From an uncultured Collinsella sp. (GTDB lineage: Bacteria > Actinomycetota > Coriobacteriia > Coriobacteriales > Coriobacteriaceae), in contig CANNOC010000005.1 of the NCBI GenBank assembly GCA_947507155.1, forward strand, positions 1 to 64,000: a stretch of 64,000 bases of DNA, read 5' to 3'. Every line of letters begins with the position of its first letter. Position 1 is the stretch's first letter. Shown here one piece after another: positions 17,021-24,064 of the stretch. The notes under the pieces are model-generated. The model saw nothing but the letters and a program-made list of their open reading frames with translations. It was not told where the DNA came from and ran no database searches. The position numbers and the translations under genes are program-made.

Positions 17021-18109
17021 TTAGAGGCCGAAGGCAGATAGGACGAGGCCCCAGCCAGCGCCGATGACGTACATCATGACCAGGAACACGGCGTTTTCGC
17101 GAGCGCTGCGGTTGGTGCGGAACAGCACCAGATAACCCACGCCGGCGGAAATGAGCGTGCCGGCGAGCATCGGCGCCAGTTGTAGCGCGCCTTCCAGATA
17201 CAGCTGCGTAATGGCCACGCTCGCCGAGCAGTTGGGAATCAGACCGACAAGCGCTGAACCCAGGACGGCGAGCGTCTCGTTGCCACGCAGGAACTGCTCG
17301 ATCGCGGACTCGCCAAAGGTCTCGAGCACGGCGACCAGAATCAGCGTCACCAGGAAAATGAATACCGATACCTGCACGGTATGCGAGATGGCGCTGCAGA
17401 TAATCGACAGGACGGGCACACCTTCGTGTGAGTGGGAGTGACCATGGTCGTGATGGTGTTCATGCTCGCCCTCATGACCGTGGTCGTGGCCATGTCCATG
17501 TTCGTGCTCGTCTTCGTCGTCATCACAACCGCAATGGTCGCGCTCACACAGCTCATGGATGTGGTCGGCGCTCACGCCCGCCTCGGCCACCTCGTCGATG
17601 ATGTCACCGCCGCTGTGATCGTCATGCGCGCAGTTAACGTGCGCCGGATTGACAGCGGTTCCCAACACGGTACGGCGAATCGCCGCATGCGCACGGGCGT
17701 TGCGACGCAGACCGCGAATGGCAGCATCCACGATAAAGCCCGTGACCAGCGCGATCAGCGCCTTCGAAGCCAAAAGCATCGCCATAGTCTGCACGGGAAC
17801 CTGCTCGGCAAGTAGCAGCGGCAGCATCTCGTCGGAGGTCGAGAGAAACACCGCCACCAGGGTGCCCAGCGTCACGACGCGACCGGCGTATAGCGTTGCC
17901 GCCATGGCCGAAAAGCCGCACTGCGGCACCATGCCCAGCAACGAGCCAACCACGGGGCCAGCGGCGCCGGCACGCTTGATGGTACCGTTGACGCGATCGC
18001 CTGCCACATGCTCGAGCGTCTCGAGGACCAGATATGTCACCAACAAGAACGGCACCAGCGAGAGCGTGTCCTTGCCGGCGTCGAGCAGAATATCAATCAG
18101 CAAATCCAT
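17021..18109 (-). CDS. Putative manganese/heavy-metal exporter, ArsP_2 family
   Basis: A 362-residue membrane protein of the ArsP_2 (PF11449) family, annotated elsewhere as putative manganese transporters. Two similar halves, each with about four to five transmembrane segments, carry related motifs: GMVPQCGFSAMAATLYAGRV near residue 60 and GLIPNCSASVAITQLYLEG near residue 295. Between them is a cytoplasmic loop (about residues 165-230) very rich in His, Asp and Glu, with repeated HGH and HDH units, surely a metal-binding segment. The start ATG follows GAAAGGTTCC. It is divergent from the exonuclease gene; the shared upstream region has a duplicated 16-bp motif that may be a metal-regulator operator. 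The transported ion is inferred. Confidence 0.85.
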   Translation of the reverse strand: MDLLIDILLDAGKDTLSLVPFLLVTYLVLETLEHVAGDRVNGTIKRAGAAGPVVGSLLGMVPQCGFSAMAATLYAGRVVTLGTLVAVFLSTSDEMLPLLLAEQVPVQTMAMLLASKALIALVTGFIVDAAIRGLRRNARAHAAIRRTVLGTAVNPAHVNCAHDDHSGGDIIDEVAEAGVSADHIHELCERDHCGCDDDEDEHEHGHGHDHGHEGEHEHHHDHGHSHSHEGVPVLSIICSAISHTVQVSVFIFLVTLILVAVLETFGESAIEQFLRGNETLAVLGSALVGLIPNCSASVAITQLYLEGALQLAPMLAGTLISAGVGYLVLFRTNRSARENAVFLVMMYVIGAGWGLVLSAFGL

Positions 18110-18141
18110 GACGGATGGAACCTTTCGTGTCTTTCGGCAGC

Positions 18142-18187
18142 ATTGTAAAAGTCCTAGCGGTCAACTAGGGTATTGTAATTGTCCTAG
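18142..18187. promoter_or_regulatory. Duplicated ATTGTAANNGTCCTAG operator-like motif
   Basis: ATTGTAAAAGTCCTAG (18142-18157) and ATTGTAATTGTCCTAG (18172-18187) are direct repeats exactly 30 bp apart, about three helical turns. Each contains CCTAG and a CTAGGG lies between them. The place, about 33 bp upstream of the exporter start, fits an operator bound by dimers on one face of the helix. A DtxR/MntR-type regulator such as the one at 22686-23075 is a candidate ligand protein, but no known consensus matches exactly. Confidence 0.5.
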
Positions 18188-18280
18188 GCGCGATGCCAAT
18201 AGTTGCCCATGGTAAACTATCATCTCGCCATAACTCGACAAACCCGAGCCGCACAACGCGGCCCGTCCAAGGAGCAGCAT

Positions 18281-19249
18281 ATGAACGTATCGCAAGCACT
18301 CGAATACGAGCGCCAGCCGTTTATCCCCATGTTTATCTACGGCGACCACGGCGCCATGGAGTCCGAGCGCCAGAAGGGCGAGGAGGCCCTCAAGGTGCTC
18401 GAGACTGAGTACTTTACCGCCGAGGACGACCCCGGCTTCGACTTTGCCACCGTGCGCGACCTAGCCGACCGCAACCGCGACCTGTGCGACCAGATTGGCG
18501 AGGCGCGCCTGCGCAACGTGACGCCCGCGACGCTTTCGCGCGGCCTGTCCGACGCCGACACCTGCGCCGCCATCGGCAAGATGCAAAAGCGCACCGCCGC
18601 GTCCGTCATGCGCGAGATCCGCGGCGACCGCGACGCGCTCGGCGTCGCCTACGCCCGCAAGCCCATTCAGGGCACGGTGCTCGGCATCGACATCGAGACC
18701 ACCGGCCGTGCACCCGAGCGCGGCTACATCATCAACGTGGGCTGGGAGATCATGGAGCTCACCAGCGACGCCGTCCCGCATGACGCCGAGGCACACTACT
18801 GCGGCCTGCCCGATATCTACCGCGGCGAGGATGTGCCGTTGTCGAATATCCACCACATCACCTGGGACGACATCGACGGCAAAACGCCCTTCCGCGAGAA
18901 CAAGGAGCTGCAAAAGCAGCTGCTCAAGCTTATGAAGAAGTACCCGTACATGGCGCACAACGCCGCCTTTGAGGACAGCTGGTTCAAGATCCACCTGGAC
19001 GGTTACGCCGAGGCACGCCGCGCCGGCAAGATCATCGTCATCGACTCGCGCCAGATCTGCCGCAGCCTGGACGCCGACGTGCGCTCGCTCCCCCGCGAGT
19101 CCGCGCCCGCCGCGCTCGAGAACTGGGCACGCCGCCGTGGCACCCTCGCCGCCGACGCCAACGAGCAGCACCTGGGCCTCGACGACACCGACCTCATGCT
19201 CCGCACGGTGCAGGCCGAGTTCAACCTCAAGAACCTGTTTGCCAAGTAG
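18281..19249 (+). CDS. 3'-5' exonuclease-domain protein (DnaQ-like)
   Basis: A 322-residue protein with an N-terminal helical region (residues 1-130) of unknown fold and a C-terminal DEDD exonuclease domain. Exo I is GIDIETTG near residue 136, exo II is YMAHNAAFEDSWF near residue 225, and exo III is probably in LGLDDTDLM near residue 302. Such domains remove nucleotides from DNA or RNA 3' ends. The ATG at 18281 follows AAGGAGCAGCAT; upstream in-frame ATG codons lack a site. It is monocistronic and ends before a strong terminator. Confidence 0.82.
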   Translation: MNVSQALEYERQPFIPMFIYGDHGAMESERQKGEEALKVLETEYFTAEDDPGFDFATVRDLADRNRDLCDQIGEARLRNVTPATLSRGLSDADTCAAIGKMQKRTAASVMREIRGDRDALGVAYARKPIQGTVLGIDIETTGRAPERGYIINVGWEIMELTSDAVPHDAEAHYCGLPDIYRGEDVPLSNIHHITWDDIDGKTPFRENKELQKQLLKLMKKYPYMAHNAAFEDSWFKIHLDGYAEARRAGKIIVIDSRQICRSLDADVRSLPRESAPAALENWARRRGTLAADANEQHLGLDDTDLMLRTVQAEFNLKNLFAK

Positions 19250-19349
19250 GTTGCCAGGCAGAGGTGCCATCCGCGAGTAATACTTGCCGGGCCATAGCAC
19301 CCCGTGCAAAAACGATACGCCGAGGCACCCCTCTCAAGCGATGCAATGC

Positions 19350-19384
19350 GGGCCGATATCCAAGTGGATATCGGCCCGTTTTTG
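19350..19384 (+). terminator. Terminator after the exonuclease gene
   Basis: CGGGCCGATATCC pairs with GGATATCGGCCCG around a four-base AAGT loop and is followed by TTTTTG. The hairpin is perfect. Between the exonuclease stop and this hairpin (19250-19349) I see nothing else. Confidence 0.85.
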
Positions 19385-19490
19385 CACGTCGCTAGGGTAC
19401 CCACGTTGACATCGGCGGCCTTATCAGCACCAACCAATGCCCTTAGCCGCCTCTAGGACCATTCGATAGCAAAATATTTCACGAATTATA

Positions 19491-19551
19491 TTGACATATG
19501 AACATGCGCTCATATACTCGGAAGTAAGTTATATGAGCGCATGTTCATATG
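19491..19551 (+). promoter_or_regulatory. Promoter and double ArsR/SmtB operator
   Basis: A -35 box TTGACA (19491) and a -10 box TATACT (19513) are 16 bp apart. Over them lies a perfect 21-bp inverted repeat (19495-19515 and 19531-19551, 15-bp spacer). Each arm is itself a near-palindrome of the SmtB/CadC 12-2-12 type, as in ATATGAACATGCGCTCATAT. Two regulator dimers could therefore bind and cover the promoter; the second arm ends next to the ribosome-binding site GAAAGGA. Confidence 0.85.
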
Positions 19552-19564
19552 AAAGGATATTGCA

Positions 19565-19933
19565 ATGAGCGATCCCGCTGATGAAATAAAGTCCAGCATC
19601 GACACCACCATCGCGCCCGACGTCCCCACCACCTGCTCGCCCGAGGACCTTCCCGACGAGGAGCTGCTGTACGACCTTGCCGACCTGTTCAAGGTCTTCA
19701 GCGACACCACACGCATCAAGATTCTCTATGCCCTCATGGGCCGCGAGCTCTGCGTGGCCGACATCGCCGAGGCGACCGCAACCTCGCAGTCGGCAGTATC
19801 GCACCAGCTGCGCACACTTAAGCAGTCGCACCTGGTCAAGTTCCGCCGCGACGGCCGCAACATCCTCTACTCGCTTGCCGACGATCATGTCTACACCATG
19901 CTCAACCAGGGCATGAGCCATATCTGCGAATAG
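19565..19933 (+). CDS. ArsR/SmtB-family metal-sensing repressor
   Basis: A 122-residue winged-helix repressor of the ArsR/SmtB/CadC family that releases DNA on binding a soft or borderline metal. Residues 35-50 (LADLFKVFSDTTRIKILYAL) are the family start, CVADIAEATATSQSAVSHQL is the recognition-helix region (about residues 62-81), and KFRRDGRNILYSLAD is the wing. A cysteine in CSPEDL near residue 20 and the ELCVAD cysteine near residue 62 match CadC-type metal positions; D and H residues in the last helix (DDHVYTMLNQGMSH) could form an alpha5 zinc site. It is the first gene before the chaperone and P-type ATPase and probably represses all three. Confidence 0.92.
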   Translation: MSDPADEIKSSIDTTIAPDVPTTCSPEDLPDEELLYDLADLFKVFSDTTRIKILYALMGRELCVADIAEATATSQSAVSHQLRTLKQSHLVKFRRDGRNILYSLADDHVYTMLNQGMSHICE

Positions 19934-19996
19934 CAACCAGCCACGGTACCAACGCGGCCAGCACCCAGGTCGCAAACACAGGGAAAGGAACCCACC

Positions 19997-20215
19997 ATGA
20001 AAAAGCAGTTTAAGCTCGACGAGATCGACTGCGCCAACTGTGCGCGCGAGCTTCAGGACGAGCTGGCCAAACTCGAGGGCGTCAAATCCGTGTCCGTCAA
20101 CTTTATGACCCAGAAATTGACGCTCGAGGCCGATGACGCCGAGTTCGACGAAGTGCTCAACCGCGTTGTAGAGTTTACCGCCGACGCCGAGCCGGACTGC
20201 GAGATTATTCTCTAG
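19997..20215 (+). CDS. Heavy-metal-associated (HMA) domain protein
   Basis: A 72-residue stand-alone HMA domain with DEIDCANCARELQ at residues 8-20, where the two cysteines of CANC bind the metal, and the standard betaalphabeta-betaalphabeta layout ending in an acidic stretch. In many P1B-ATPases this domain is the N-terminus of the pump; here it is encoded separately just before a pump that lacks it. It probably delivers zinc, cadmium or a related ion to the ATPase. The ATG follows GGGAAAGGAACCCACC. It lies 64 bp after the repressor gene. Confidence 0.9.
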   Translation: MKKQFKLDEIDCANCARELQDELAKLEGVKSVSVNFMTQKLTLEADDAEFDEVLNRVVEFTADAEPDCEIIL

Positions 20216-20236
20216 CCCAGGCTTACGCCAACCTGC

Positions 20237-20259
20237 AAGGCCGCGCTTGACGCGGCCTT
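20237..20259 (+). terminator. Hairpin between the HMA and ATPase genes
   Basis: AAGGCCGCG pairs with CGCGGCCTT around a five-base loop, followed by TGCCC rather than a T-run. It may attenuate read-through or protect the upstream mRNA end. Confidence 0.5.
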
Positions 20260-20272
20260 TGCCCGCAAAATT

Positions 20273-20292
20273 ATATGAGCGAGTGTTCATAC
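20273..20292 (+). promoter_or_regulatory. Third ArsR/SmtB-type operator, before the ATPase
   Basis: ATATGAGCGAGTGTTCATAC repeats the 12-2-12 palindrome found twice at the repressor promoter. It sits 24 bp before the ATPase start codon, so the pump may also have its own metal-controlled promoter. Confidence 0.75.
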
Positions 20293-20315
20293 ATTCAAAT
20301 GGGAGGATACGAGTC

Positions 20316-22265
20316 ATGGCCACCGCCGACCCCAAGAAGAAAAAGAAGCGCAAGAAAAAAGAGTCACTCGAGCATAAGCGCAACCGCATCCTGGTAGCGC
20401 TGGGCATTTTTGCCGTGGTGTACGCCCTCGATGAACTTGGCATCCTCGCCGCCGCATTCGGCACCCCGGGCGACATCTACGCCAGCTTTGTGCTGTTCCT
20501 CGTGCCGTTTTTGATTGCCGGCTACGACGTACTGCAAAAGGCATTCAATAACATCCGCCGTGGCAAGGCCTTCGACGAGAGTTTCCTTATGGCAGTCGCG
20601 ACCATCGGTGCGTTTGCCATGGTGCTCTTCCCCGATACCGACCCGCACATGGCCGAAGGCGCCGCCGTCATGCTGTTCTACCAAGTCGGCGAGTTGTTCC
20701 AGGCATACGCCGTGGGCAAGAGCCGCAAGTCGATCAGCGCCATGATGGACATCGCGCCCGACTACGCTAACGTCGAGCAAGCCGACGGCACACTCGAACA
20801 GGTCTTTCCCGATGACATCGCCGTCGGCACCGTGATCGTGGTCAAGCCCGGCGAGCGCGTGCCCATCGACGGCGTCATCGTCGAGGGCGAAACCCAGCTC
20901 GACACCGCCGCGCTCACGGGCGAGTCAGTCCCCCGCCCCGCCAAGTCCGGCGACGATATTATCAGCGGCTGCATCAACATGACGGGCCTCATCCACGTGC
21001 GCACCACCAAGCCCTTTGGCGAGTCCACCGTCGCGCGCGTCCTGGAGCTCGTGGAGAATGCCAGCGAAAAGAAGGCACGCACCGAGAACTTCATCACACG
21101 CTTCGCCCGCGTCTACACCCCCGCCGTCACCGGCGCGGCCGCGGTGCTCGCCCTTGGCGGCGGCCTGATCACCGGCGCCTGGTCCAACTGGATCCTGCGC
21201 GGCCTGACCTTCCTGGTCGTCAGCTGCCCGTGCGCGTTGGTGATCAGCGTGCCGCTGAGCTTCTTTGGCGGCATCGGCGGCGCGTCCAAGCTGGGCGTTC
21301 TCATCAAGGGCTCTAACTACCTCGAGACGCTCGCCGACGTGGACACCGTCGTCTTTGACAAGACAGGCACCCTCACCAACGGCACGTTCTCGGTGGTCGC
21401 GGTGCACCCCGAGGCCGGCCAAACCGAGCAGTCGTTGCTCGAAATCGCCGCCCTTGCCGAGTCGTTCTCCGATCACCCTATCGCGCAGTCAGTACGCACT
21501 GCCTTCCAGGGCGAGCTCGATCCCAAGCGCGTGACGGATTCCACTAATGACGCGGGCCACGGCGTGACGGCAATCATCGACGGCAAGCACGTCGTCGTCG
21601 GCAACGCAAAGATGCTCGCCGCGGCCGGAGTCGAAGCGCCCGATTGCGAGGTCGTTGGAACGATTCTGCATGTGCTCGTTGACGGCGTGTACGCCGGCCA
21701 CATCGTGATTGCAGACACCGTTAAGGCCGATGCCGAGCAGACGATCCGCGACCTGCACGCCGCCGGCGTCAAGCGCACCGTTATGCTCACGGGCGACCGC
21801 GAGGAAGTGGCTGCTGCGGTGGCCAAGCAGCTCGGCCTCGACGAGTTCCATGCGCAGCTGCTGCCGGGCGACAAGGTCGAGCGTGTTGAAGCGCTGCTCG
21901 CGGCCGAAAGCGGTAAGGGCAAGCTCGCCTTTGTCGGCGACGGCATCAACGATGCGCCTGTGCTTACGCGCGCCGATGTGGGCATTGCCATGGGCGCCAT
22001 GGGCTCCGACGCTGCGATTGAGGCGGCGGATGTCGTGCTGATGGATGACAAGCCGTCCAACATTTCCCGCGCGATCCGCGTGGCGCGCAAGACCATGTCG
22101 ATTGTCTGGCAGAATATCATCTTCGCGCTGGGTATTAAGCTGCTGATTTTGGTGCTTGCGGCGCTCGGCATCGCCAACATGTGGCTTGCGGTCTTTGGCG
22201 ACGTGGGCGTGGCGATCATCGCCATCCTGAACGCCATGCGCGCGATGGGTGTCAAGAACCTGTAG
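20316..22265 (+). CDS. P1B-type heavy-metal-translocating ATPase (Zn/Cd type)
   Basis: A 649-residue pump that uses ATP to export divalent metal ions. Residues 5-20 are a lysine-rich tail instead of an HMA domain. The transmembrane metal site SCPCALVISVPL is near residue 305, the phosphorylated aspartate is in DKTGTLTNG near residue 348, the actuator motif is TGES near residue 205, and the hinge GDGINDAPVLTRADVG is near residue 546. The CPC motif together with the SmtB-type repressor points to zinc, cadmium or lead. The ATG at 20316 follows GGGAGGATACGAGTC; the frame is open upstream over the operator, but that part has no similarity. The HMA domain is supplied by the gene before it. Confidence 0.93.
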   Translation: MATADPKKKKKRKKKESLEHKRNRILVALGIFAVVYALDELGILAAAFGTPGDIYASFVLFLVPFLIAGYDVLQKAFNNIRRGKAFDESFLMAVATIGAFAMVLFPDTDPHMAEGAAVMLFYQVGELFQAYAVGKSRKSISAMMDIAPDYANVEQADGTLEQVFPDDIAVGTVIVVKPGERVPIDGVIVEGETQLDTAALTGESVPRPAKSGDDIISGCINMTGLIHVRTTKPFGESTVARVLELVENASEKKARTENFITRFARVYTPAVTGAAAVLALGGGLITGAWSNWILRGLTFLVVSCPCALVISVPLSFFGGIGGASKLGVLIKGSNYLETLADVDTVVFDKTGTLTNGTFSVVAVHPEAGQTEQSLLEIAALAESFSDHPIAQSVRTAFQGELDPKRVTDSTNDAGHGVTAIIDGKHVVVGNAKMLAAAGVEAPDCEVVGTILHVLVDGVYAGHIVIADTVKADAEQTIRDLHAAGVKRTVMLTGDREEVAAAVAKQLGLDEFHAQLLPGDKVERVEALLAAESGKGKLAFVGDGINDAPVLTRADVGIAMGAMGSDAAIEAADVVLMDDKPSNISRAIRVARKTMSIVWQNIIFALGIKLLILVLAALGIANMWLAVFGDVGVAIIAILNAMRAMGVKNL

Positions 22266-22281
22266 CGTCCGTAGTCCCTCC

Positions 22282-22410
22282 GGCCGGGGTCGGGCTTGGT
22301 TTTGAAAACGTCCTCGACCAATGAAGTGCCCCCGTTCTGCTCCTTCGAAGCTACGAACGGGGGCACTTCTGGTCTGCGGAATGTTTTCAAAACCAAGCCC
22401 GACCCCGGCC
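22282..22410. repeat. Nested palindrome: perfect 28-bp outer arms and 15-bp inner hairpin
   Basis: The outer arms at 22282-22309 and 22383-22410 are perfectly complementary over 28 bp and include CTTGGTTTTGAAAAC. Inside them, GAAGTGCCCCCGTTC (22323) pairs with its complement at 22355-22369. The outer sequence GGTTTTGAAAA also occurs at 10629-10639, at the edge of another repeat element. It lies 17 bp after the ATPase stop and may act as a terminator, but it is much larger than needed. Confidence 0.75.
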
Positions 22411-22685
22411 TGCGGTGACATTGCTGGCGGTTCTTGGGCATCGCTTGCTGGCGGGGTTCCTTGTCTGAGTTGGACTTAGTTGGTGGGGCCACTCTTCCCG
22501 GTCGCTGTCCCGCGCCTTTGGCGCGGGAGGCGCGCCTCTTTGGGAACGAAGAGATAGCTCCGCTGTGATGGCGTCGCGCACCGAATGCTCCACTTTGGAC
22601 TGCGTCGGACTCGTTGTTGTTCGAATCCCCTATCCCCCTTTCGCTGGTTCGCGCTTTGCGCGAAATCCGCGCTACTGGGGATCAA
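22411..22685. other. Intergenic stretch with two small GC hairpins
   Basis: No gene is supported here. Two perfect hairpins occur: CCCGCGCC-TTT-GGCGCGGG near 22509 and TTCGCGC-TTT-GCGCGAA near 22649. GTTCGAATCCCC at 22619 resembles a tRNA T-arm but no acceptor or anticodon stem can be formed around it. Confidence 0.5.
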
Positions 22686-23075
22686 TTAGGCTTCCGTTGC
22701 TGGGCCCGCCACATCTCCCCGTCCCAGCATCGACCTTAGCTTCTCAAAGCTCTCCTCGCTCAGACAATGCTCCATGTGGCAGCCCTCTTGCGTGGCAACC
22801 TCGGGCGCTACGCCTGCGTCCTCTAGCAGCCCCACAAAAAAGCAATGGCGCTCCCACATTTGACGGGCAACCTCAAGACCGTGTTCCGTCAGATGCACAT
22901 CGCGTTTGCCCATCTCCACGTAGCCGCTGCTCTCCAAGGCCGCCATGGCTTTAGAGACGCTTGCCTTGGTTACGCCCAGGTATTCGGCAACGTCAATCGA
23001 TCGAACGATGCCTTGGCGCTCCGAGAGCACATAAATAGATTCGAGATAGTCTTCTCCAGATTCACGTAGGGCCAT
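22686..23075 (-). CDS. DtxR/MntR-family metal-dependent regulator
   Basis: A 129-residue regulator with an N-terminal winged helix (residues 5-60; ESGEDYLESIYVL, VRSIDVAEYLGVTKASVSKAM) and a short metal-binding and dimerisation domain. QEGCHMEHCLSEESFEKL near residue 95 carries the conserved E..C..EH metal ligands. No SH3-like third domain is present, as in MntR. It probably senses manganese or iron and controls metal transport genes; the exporter at 17021-18109 is a plausible target. Upstream, AAAAGTTGCC and AAAAGTTAACC occur about 31 bp apart (23139 and 23170) and could be its own operator. Confidence 0.9.
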   Translation of the reverse strand: MALRESGEDYLESIYVLSERQGIVRSIDVAEYLGVTKASVSKAMAALESSGYVEMGKRDVHLTEHGLEVARQMWERHCFFVGLLEDAGVAPEVATQEGCHMEHCLSEESFEKLRSMLGRGDVAGPATEA

Positions 23076-23228
23076 GGGCCGCCTTTCGCGATGATCGTTA
23101 GTTAGCCTTTGGATACTTTCCTTGGCTTACTTTACCGCAAAAGTTGCCCATGTCTTACTACGTTGTTTAAAAAGTTAACCGTGTTTCACAAAATGCGCGG
23201 GGCAAGCAGGGCGACACCGTACGCAACG

Positions 23229-23276
23229 CACAAGGAGTGTCCCCAGCTGCCGGCACAAAAGGAACGTCCCCAAGTG
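23229..23276. repeat. 46-bp direct repeat, copy 1 (GGAGTGTCCCCA family)
   Basis: AAGGAGTGTCCCCA followed by CTGCCGGCACAAAAGG and AACGTCCCCAAGTGCC recurs at 38899-38947 with one or two differences. It contains a GGCAC...GTGCC inverted pair. Both copies are intergenic. Confidence 0.75.
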
Positions 23277-23287
23277 CCGAGCCGCAG

Positions 23288-24058
23288 CTATAGCAGGTCA
23301 AAGTGCTTGGCGGCGTTGTAAATTCCGTCGTCGTCCACGGCAGTCGTCACGTAGGTCGCCGCGGCTTTCACCGTGTCCTGTGCGTTGCCCATGGCCACAC
23401 TTGTGCCCACGGCGGAAAACATCGACAGGTCGTTCTCGCCGTCGCCAAAGGCGATCGCCTCGCTCGCATCGATGCCCAGGCGATCCAGCGTCGCCGCCAC
23501 GCCCAGGTTCTTACCGCCGTTGGCCGGAATAATATCGCAGAACAGATCGCACCAGCGCGTGGTGAGCGAATGCGACACGGCGTCGGTCACGATATGCTCG
23601 TCGGCCGGATCCACAAAGGCGCAGAACTGGTAGACCGGCGCATCGAAGGCATGCTCAAACGGCTCCTCGTGGTAGACGATTCCCGCGTTGCTGCCGGCCG
23701 TCACCACGCGCTCGGACAGGCGGTTCACAAACGAGTTCTCGCCCTGCATGCACAGCGAGTCATAGCGCCCCTGCGCCACCTGGCCCACAATCACCGCGAC
23801 GTCGTCCGGATCAATCGGACAGCTGCGATAAACCCCCTCGGCATCAAAGCAGTGCTGGCCCGAGAGCGTAATGTACGCATCCCAGCCCAAGTCGAACAGC
23901 CAGTCCGGCATCTGGTAGGTCGGGCGACCCGTGGCGATCACGCACGCAATCCCCTGCTCGTGAAAGCTGTCGAGCACCTGCTGCGCCGACGCCGGAATCC
24001 GGTGGGTCTTAAAGCTCAGTAGCGTGCCGTCGATATCGAAAAATGCGGCCTTGATCAT
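23288..24058 (-). CDS. Cof-type HAD-superfamily phosphatase
   Basis: A 256-residue HAD phosphatase of the Cof/IIB subfamily, usually acting on sugar phosphates or phosphorylated cofactors. Motif I is AFFDIDGTLLSF at residues 5-16 with the nucleophile D8; motif II is CVIATGRPTYQMP near residue 37; motif III/IV is GVAATLDRLGI followed by AFGDGENDLSMFSAVG near residue 212. The C2-type cap lies between motifs II and III. It starts six bases after the stop of the ABC-F gene upstream, so the two are co-transcribed. Confidence 0.9.
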   Translation of the reverse strand: MIKAAFFDIDGTLLSFKTHRIPASAQQVLDSFHEQGIACVIATGRPTYQMPDWLFDLGWDAYITLSGQHCFDAEGVYRSCPIDPDDVAVIVGQVAQGRYDSLCMQGENSFVNRLSERVVTAGSNAGIVYHEEPFEHAFDAPVYQFCAFVDPADEHIVTDAVSHSLTTRWCDLFCDIIPANGGKNLGVAATLDRLGIDASEAIAFGDGENDLSMFSAVGTSVAMGNAQDTVKAAATYVTTAVDDDGIYNAAKHFDLL

Positions 24059-24064
24059 CCTCGT

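Noticed and set aside
20316-22265. Copper-type assignment for the P1B-ATPase
   Set aside because: SCPC alone does not separate copper from zinc types, but the SmtB/CadC-type operators and regulator favour Zn/Cd/Pb. Left open between these ions.
22600-22640. A possible tRNA suggested by GTTCGAATCCCC
   Set aside because: No complementary T-stem, acceptor stem or anticodon arm can be built on either strand around it.
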